Below are positions 59,931 through 64,000 of a stretch of DNA of 64,000 nt, piece by piece. The DNA is from Nitrososphaerota archaeon (GTDB lineage Archaea > Thermoproteota > Nitrososphaeria > Nitrososphaerales > JACPRH01). Location: the NCBI GenBank assembly GCA_016190055.1, contig JACPRH010000010.1, positions 46,497 through 110,496 of the forward strand, given 5' to 3'. Position 1 is the stretch's first letter; each line of letters starts with the position of its first letter. The notes beneath the pieces were generated by a model. That model was not told the origin of the DNA, searched no databases, and was given only the letters and a program-made list of their open reading frames with translations. The translations under genes and the position numbers were made by a program.

Positions 59931-60119
59931 TCTACGTGTCTGTGGGTACGAGCCTTGGTTACGGTGCTGAAATGTGTAACACCCACCTGTTATAACTGTT
60001 ACGAGATATGTTACAGCAAAATGATCAATACACGAACAGCGGACTGGTTCACCTTATTTCGCCGCGCTGTTTCCAAAGTAAATATAACCCTGTTGAAACC
60101 GTGTTCAGGCTGAGTTATC

Positions 60120-62687
60120 GTGTCTAAGCAGCAGGCGCCAGTGTATGTAGCGGATCTTAAGGAGGCTGAGAACGGCGTCACCGAGCTGAAGGACTCGATA
60201 CTTGTTTCCGCAACATATGGCGGCGAGCGGAAGGCGGTTGTCCTCAAATTCTACGACCCTGAGAATCGAAGGATCCGCTTATGGTATGATGATACGGGAC
60301 ATAAACCGTACTGCTTTGTTAAGAGCGACCGGATAACCGAGGGGAAGCTGAATGAAATTAAGAAAAGATCAGACGTAGTTGGAGTTGAGAAGGTTGAGAA
60401 GCAGGATCTTCTGAACGATCGCACCGCCGAGTTATACAAGATTGTCGCAACAGATCCGCTTGCCATCGGAGGTTCTGCCCGCGTCAGCATCAGAGACCTT
60501 GTGGAGGCGTGGGAGGCTGATATCAAGTACTATGAGAATTACCTCTACGATGAAGGGTTCCCTGTAGGGGCCTTCTACAGGATTGAGAACTCCAAGATAA
60601 TCCCGATTCAGTACGGTCTTCCAATAGCTGTGCAGAAAGGACTGGAGAAGACGCTTCAAGAATCGAACCCTGATTTGAAGAAGAGCATTGAAGACTGGGC
60701 GTGGCTTCTCAGCCAACCTCTTCCGGATCTCCGCCGCATCGCGCTGGATATTGAGGTGATACCTGCTGAGGAGAACAGAATCCCTGACGCTCAAGAAGCC
60801 GCGCAGCAGGTAATAGCTACATCGCTGGTTAGCAGCGACGGCGTACGAGAAGTGTTAGTGCTGAGGCGGAAAGGAGTGGATGAGGGGCAGCGAACTGTAA
60901 ACGATAATTTCGAGGTGAGGTTCTTCGACAGTGAGCGCGATCTTCTCGAGGTGGTGTTTGATAGAATTGTACATTACCCGTTCGTCCTAACCTTCAATGG
61001 GGACGATTTTGACCTAAACTACCTTTACCACCGTGCGCTGCGCCCTGAAATCGGCTTCAGCAAAGACGAGGTTCCTATCTCTCTGGGGAACAATGTCGCT
61101 TACGTGCGGCCGGGTGTGCATCTGGATCTCTACAAGACCTTCATCAACCGCTCGGTTCAGGTTTACGCGTTTAACAACCGTTACTCTGAGCATACGCTTG
61201 ATGGAGTAGCCAGCTCGCTTCTTGACGAAGGAAAGATACATCTTGAGGTTCCTCTCGGCGAACTCTCACTTTACGAGCTAGGCGAATACTGCTATCAAGA
61301 CTCAAAGATAACGCTTCAGCTAACTAGCTTCGACGACAACATTCTCATGAAGCTGCTGGTAGTAATTTCTAGAGTAGCTAAGATGCCGATTGACGACGTT
61401 GCGAGGATCGCGGTTTCAAACTGGATTCGCAGCATGATGTACTTTGAGCATCGAAGACGCAACGATCTAATCCCGAGAAGAAGCGATCTCGAAGCCCGTG
61501 AGCAAGCAGTAATCTCGGAGCCGATTATCAAAGGCAAGAAGTACAAAGGCGGAATCGTGGTTGAGCCCACGAAAGGAGTCTACTTCGACGTCTCAGTCGT
61601 AGACTTCGCCAGCCTATACCCAAGCCTCATCAAAGTCTATAACCTATCCTACGAGACAGTGCGCTGCATACACGAAGAATGCCGCTCAAACAAGATCCCA
61701 GACACATCCCACTGGGTCTGCAAGAAGCGGCGCGGCATCACCTCAACCGTAATCGGCTCTCTCAGAGACATCAGGGTCAACTACTATAAGCCCCTCTCAA
61801 AGCAGAAAGATCTACGACCTGAAGACAAGGCGTTAGCAAACGTCGTGTCCCAAGCGCTGAAAGTCATCCTGAACGCAAGCTACGGTGTAATGGGCGCAGA
61901 CATCTACCCATTATACTATCTGCCCGCGGCAGACGCAACGGCAGCCCTCGGAAGATACGCGATCACACAGACAATAGAAAAGTGCCGCGAGCTCGGAATC
62001 ACGGTTGTCTACGGCGACACCGACTCACTTTTCCTTAGGAGCCCAGGTGACGAGAAGATAAAGGACGTAACCCGGTGGGCTGACGAGAAGCTAGGCATCG
62101 AGCTTGACTTGGATAAAGTCTACCGGTACGTAGCCTTCAGCCAGCGCAAGAAAAACTATCTCGGAGTACTTCCAGATGGAAGCGTCGATGTGAAGGGGCT
62201 TACAGGAAAGAAGAGCCATACCCCGCTCTTCATCCGCAACGCCTTCTACGACTCAGTTGAAATCCTAAGCCGCGTTAAAACCGAGTCAGACTTCGAGCAT
62301 GCACGAGAAGAGATTAAGACTCAACTCCGCAAAAAGTATCTCGCGTTGAAGAACAAGGAGATGCCGATCGAGGAGCTCGCCTTCAAAGTGATGATGAGCA
62401 AATCCCCGAAGGCCTATACAAAGACGAAGCCTCAGCATGTGAAGGCGGCTGAGCTTCTGATAAAGCAGGGCAAAGAGGTTAAAGCAGGGGACATCATAGC
62501 CTTCGTGAAAACAACCAACTCAGCAGGGGTGAAACCGGTGTCGATGGCCAGCGTGAATGAAGTGGACACCAAGAAATATGAGGACTATATGCGTGGAACA
62601 TTCGACCAGATACTGGATGCTCTAGGCTACGAATTCGAAGAGATCGTAGGCGCAACAAAACTGGAAGACTTCTTCTGGAGCCAGTAA
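60120..62687 (+). CDS. polB: Family B DNA polymerase
   Basis: Exo LDIEVIPAE, LTFNGDDFDLNYL; pol VDFASLYPSLIKVYNL, LNASYGVMGAD, VYGDTDSLFL. Confidence 0.96.
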   Translation: MSKQQAPVYVADLKEAENGVTELKDSILVSATYGGERKAVVLKFYDPENRRIRLWYDDTGHKPYCFVKSDRITEGKLNEIKKRSDVVGVEKVEKQDLLNDRTAELYKIVATDPLAIGGSARVSIRDLVEAWEADIKYYENYLYDEGFPVGAFYRIENSKIIPIQYGLPIAVQKGLEKTLQESNPDLKKSIEDWAWLLSQPLPDLRRIALDIEVIPAEENRIPDAQEAAQQVIATSLVSSDGVREVLVLRRKGVDEGQRTVNDNFEVRFFDSERDLLEVVFDRIVHYPFVLTFNGDDFDLNYLYHRALRPEIGFSKDEVPISLGNNVAYVRPGVHLDLYKTFINRSVQVYAFNNRYSEHTLDGVASSLLDEGKIHLEVPLGELSLYELGEYCYQDSKITLQLTSFDDNILMKLLVVISRVAKMPIDDVARIAVSNWIRSMMYFEHRRRNDLIPRRSDLEAREQAVISEPIIKGKKYKGGIVVEPTKGVYFDVSVVDFASLYPSLIKVYNLSYETVRCIHEECRSNKIPDTSHWVCKKRRGITSTVIGSLRDIRVNYYKPLSKQKDLRPEDKALANVVSQALKVILNASYGVMGADIYPLYYLPAADATAALGRYAITQTIEKCRELGITVVYGDTDSLFLRSPGDEKIKDVTRWADEKLGIELDLDKVYRYVAFSQRKKNYLGVLPDGSVDVKGLTGKKSHTPLFIRNAFYDSVEILSRVKTESDFEHAREEIKTQLRKKYLALKNKEMPIEELAFKVMMSKSPKAYTKTKPQHVKAAELLIKQGKEVKAGDIIAFVKTTNSAGVKPVSMASVNEVDTKKYEDYMRGTFDQILDALGYEFEEIVGATKLEDFFWSQ

Positions 62688-62787
62688 CCAAAAATAAACC
62701 AGCTATGAACCATACCTGAAGTAGGGTAAATGAGTAGGGTAAATGGTTAAATTGAGATGCTCTTAACCGTGGTGTGAGTAGATTGGG

Positions 62788-63210
62788 TTGGCTGATGCAA
62801 AGAGCATCCTCGGATTTTCAACTATCGTAGCGCTTCTCTTCTTGGCTACAGGACTCTTCTGGGCCGCGGTTGTTCTGTTGGGACAGGGTGATCCGCTTCT
62901 TATCTGGCCAAGTATCGCTAGCCTAGTTTCAGGCGGGCTTATTTTAGCTAAACGTAATGTTGGGATTACGCGGAGTGTTGCTTTGGCTGCGGCGCTGTAT
63001 AATTTGATCATTTTCGTGTATCAGGCTTATTCGGCGCTGACTCTGGTTGGGTCGAGCTTCAGTTCCTTCACACTGTTGGCTGCGGCTGGCTACCTGTTAG
63101 GAACGGTTGTCTTTGTTTTTGTTATGCTCAGGTTACACGCTGATTCTGGGGCTCTTGGTTTTGCTTCGTCTCGATTCGTTGAAGATAGTAGAACGAGTAT
63201 GCCGCGTTAA
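62788..63210 (+). CDS. Membrane protein, four TM
   Basis: 140-aa hydrophobic ORF, TTG start. Confidence 0.5.
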   Translation: MADAKSILGFSTIVALLFLATGLFWAAVVLLGQGDPLLIWPSIASLVSGGLILAKRNVGITRSVALAAALYNLIIFVYQAYSALTLVGSSFSSFTLLAAAGYLLGTVVFVFVMLRLHADSGALGFASSRFVEDSRTSMPR

Positions 63211-63727
63211 CCATTATTATTGTGAAGAGTTTCGTTGCGAAGACGATGTTCCATGGTGCCTTCGGGTTCGGGAACGGGTTCTTTATCACGTCAACGTTTA
63301 GCTCACCGATGATTGCGTCGTGAGCGATTAATCCGCTCCATAGTGTGAAGTTGAAGAGCACTTCGTAGAAGGCCATTGCTCCTACGAAGAAGGCGCAGAA
63401 CTTCAGAAAATCCCTTAAGGGCTTAGGCCACGCAGAAATCCTGTCAACGTTAAGTTCAAGAGTCGAGAAGTAGAGCGCCAGAAGCGCCGCGGCCAGCCAA
63501 GTCACAGGTTTAGAGTAAAACAGGGGAAAAACCGCGATCGGAGGGAACTCAAAGGTTACCAGCGTTTCGCCGACGACATTAATTCCCTGTAGGCTGGCTG
63601 CTAGTAAACCGTATATTGTGGTCGAAATTATTAAGGCGAGAGAGCCTAGACTGACTAAGCGAAAGAATGTTTTAAGCTTCTCCTCATCAGTCGATAAATC
63701 GATAATCTTCATCCTTCTGCCCAGCAA
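63128..63727 (-). CDS. Membrane protein
   Basis: 199-aa hydrophobic ORF. Confidence 0.5.
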   Translation of the reverse strand: MLGRRMKIIDLSTDEEKLKTFFRLVSLGSLALIISTTIYGLLAASLQGINVVGETLVTFEFPPIAVFPLFYSKPVTWLAAALLALYFSTLELNVDRISAWPKPLRDFLKFCAFFVGAMAFYEVLFNFTLWSGLIAHDAIIGELNVDVIKNPFPNPKAPWNIVFATKLFTIIMVNAAYSFYYLQRIETKQNQEPQNQRVT

Positions 63728-64000
63728 TGCACCCCGCTAAAAAATCTAATGCTTCAACTGTCTTGCTCTGTTATCCTGCTATTAGATAATTGTTGCTCAG
63801 CAATACCTGCATTGCTTCACGGTGTATACTATTACGCGTGCTGCTATAGGCCTAGTGAGGACTACATATACTAATGAAATAAGCATAAGAATCCAATTAC
63901 GGTTCTAATGGATCTGCTTGGAGCAAAGCTCCGGATCTGCAGTGCTTGTTGAAAGCATTGGTTCTGGCTGCAAGATTATCCCCCAAGAATACGCATTGAA

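Overview
Archaeal chromosomal window. I did not pin down the lineage; the C/D-box sRNP genes, CDC48, GatDE, family-B polymerase and frequent TTG/GTG starts are clearly archaeal. Three zones stand out. (1) 1-9953, core genes: flpA-nop5, pyrD-pyrK, an Nre-family repair protein with a C-terminal PIP-like box, rhodanese, Lrp/RAM protein, CDC48, and an unassigned structured intergenic region at ~4.1-4.4 kb. (2) ~9960-37950, accessory island: tyrosine integrase, a plasmid/virus-like replication ATPase next to an iteron-like repeat field, AbrB-type proteins, then a defense cluster. The cluster holds a complete type I R-M (HsdRMS), a Mrr-like cassette, an orphan Cas4-like nuclease, a RusA + nuclease/HEPN operon, an EVE-like protein, an ApeA-like HEPN protein, a DEDD exonuclease + Nudix-like pair, a Panacea/YwgA-like + PIN pair, and transposase remnants. 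Inside it is a 328-bp mobile element with 33-bp inverted repeats (32/33 identical) and an 8-bp target duplication. It interrupts a zinc-ribbon gene whose frame is restored exactly on in silico excision. (3) 38.4-63.7 kb, core plus respiratory genes: gatD-gatE, a molybdenum gene set (ModE-like, MobB, MoeA, transporter, MobA), and a probable respiratory operon. That operon has a CuA-domain/NapH-NosR-like fusion, a second CuA-type cupredoxin, a Tat-exported NarG-like molybdoenzyme, a NarH-like subunit, a heme-binding gamma-like subunit and a TorD/NarJ-like chaperone. Identical-arm 16-bp palindromes (ACTTAAC-NN-GTTAAGT) flank it. QueC, SDR, PolB and membrane proteins follow. No rRNA, tRNA or CRISPR array was recognised. 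All family calls come from reading motifs by eye; no database search was run.
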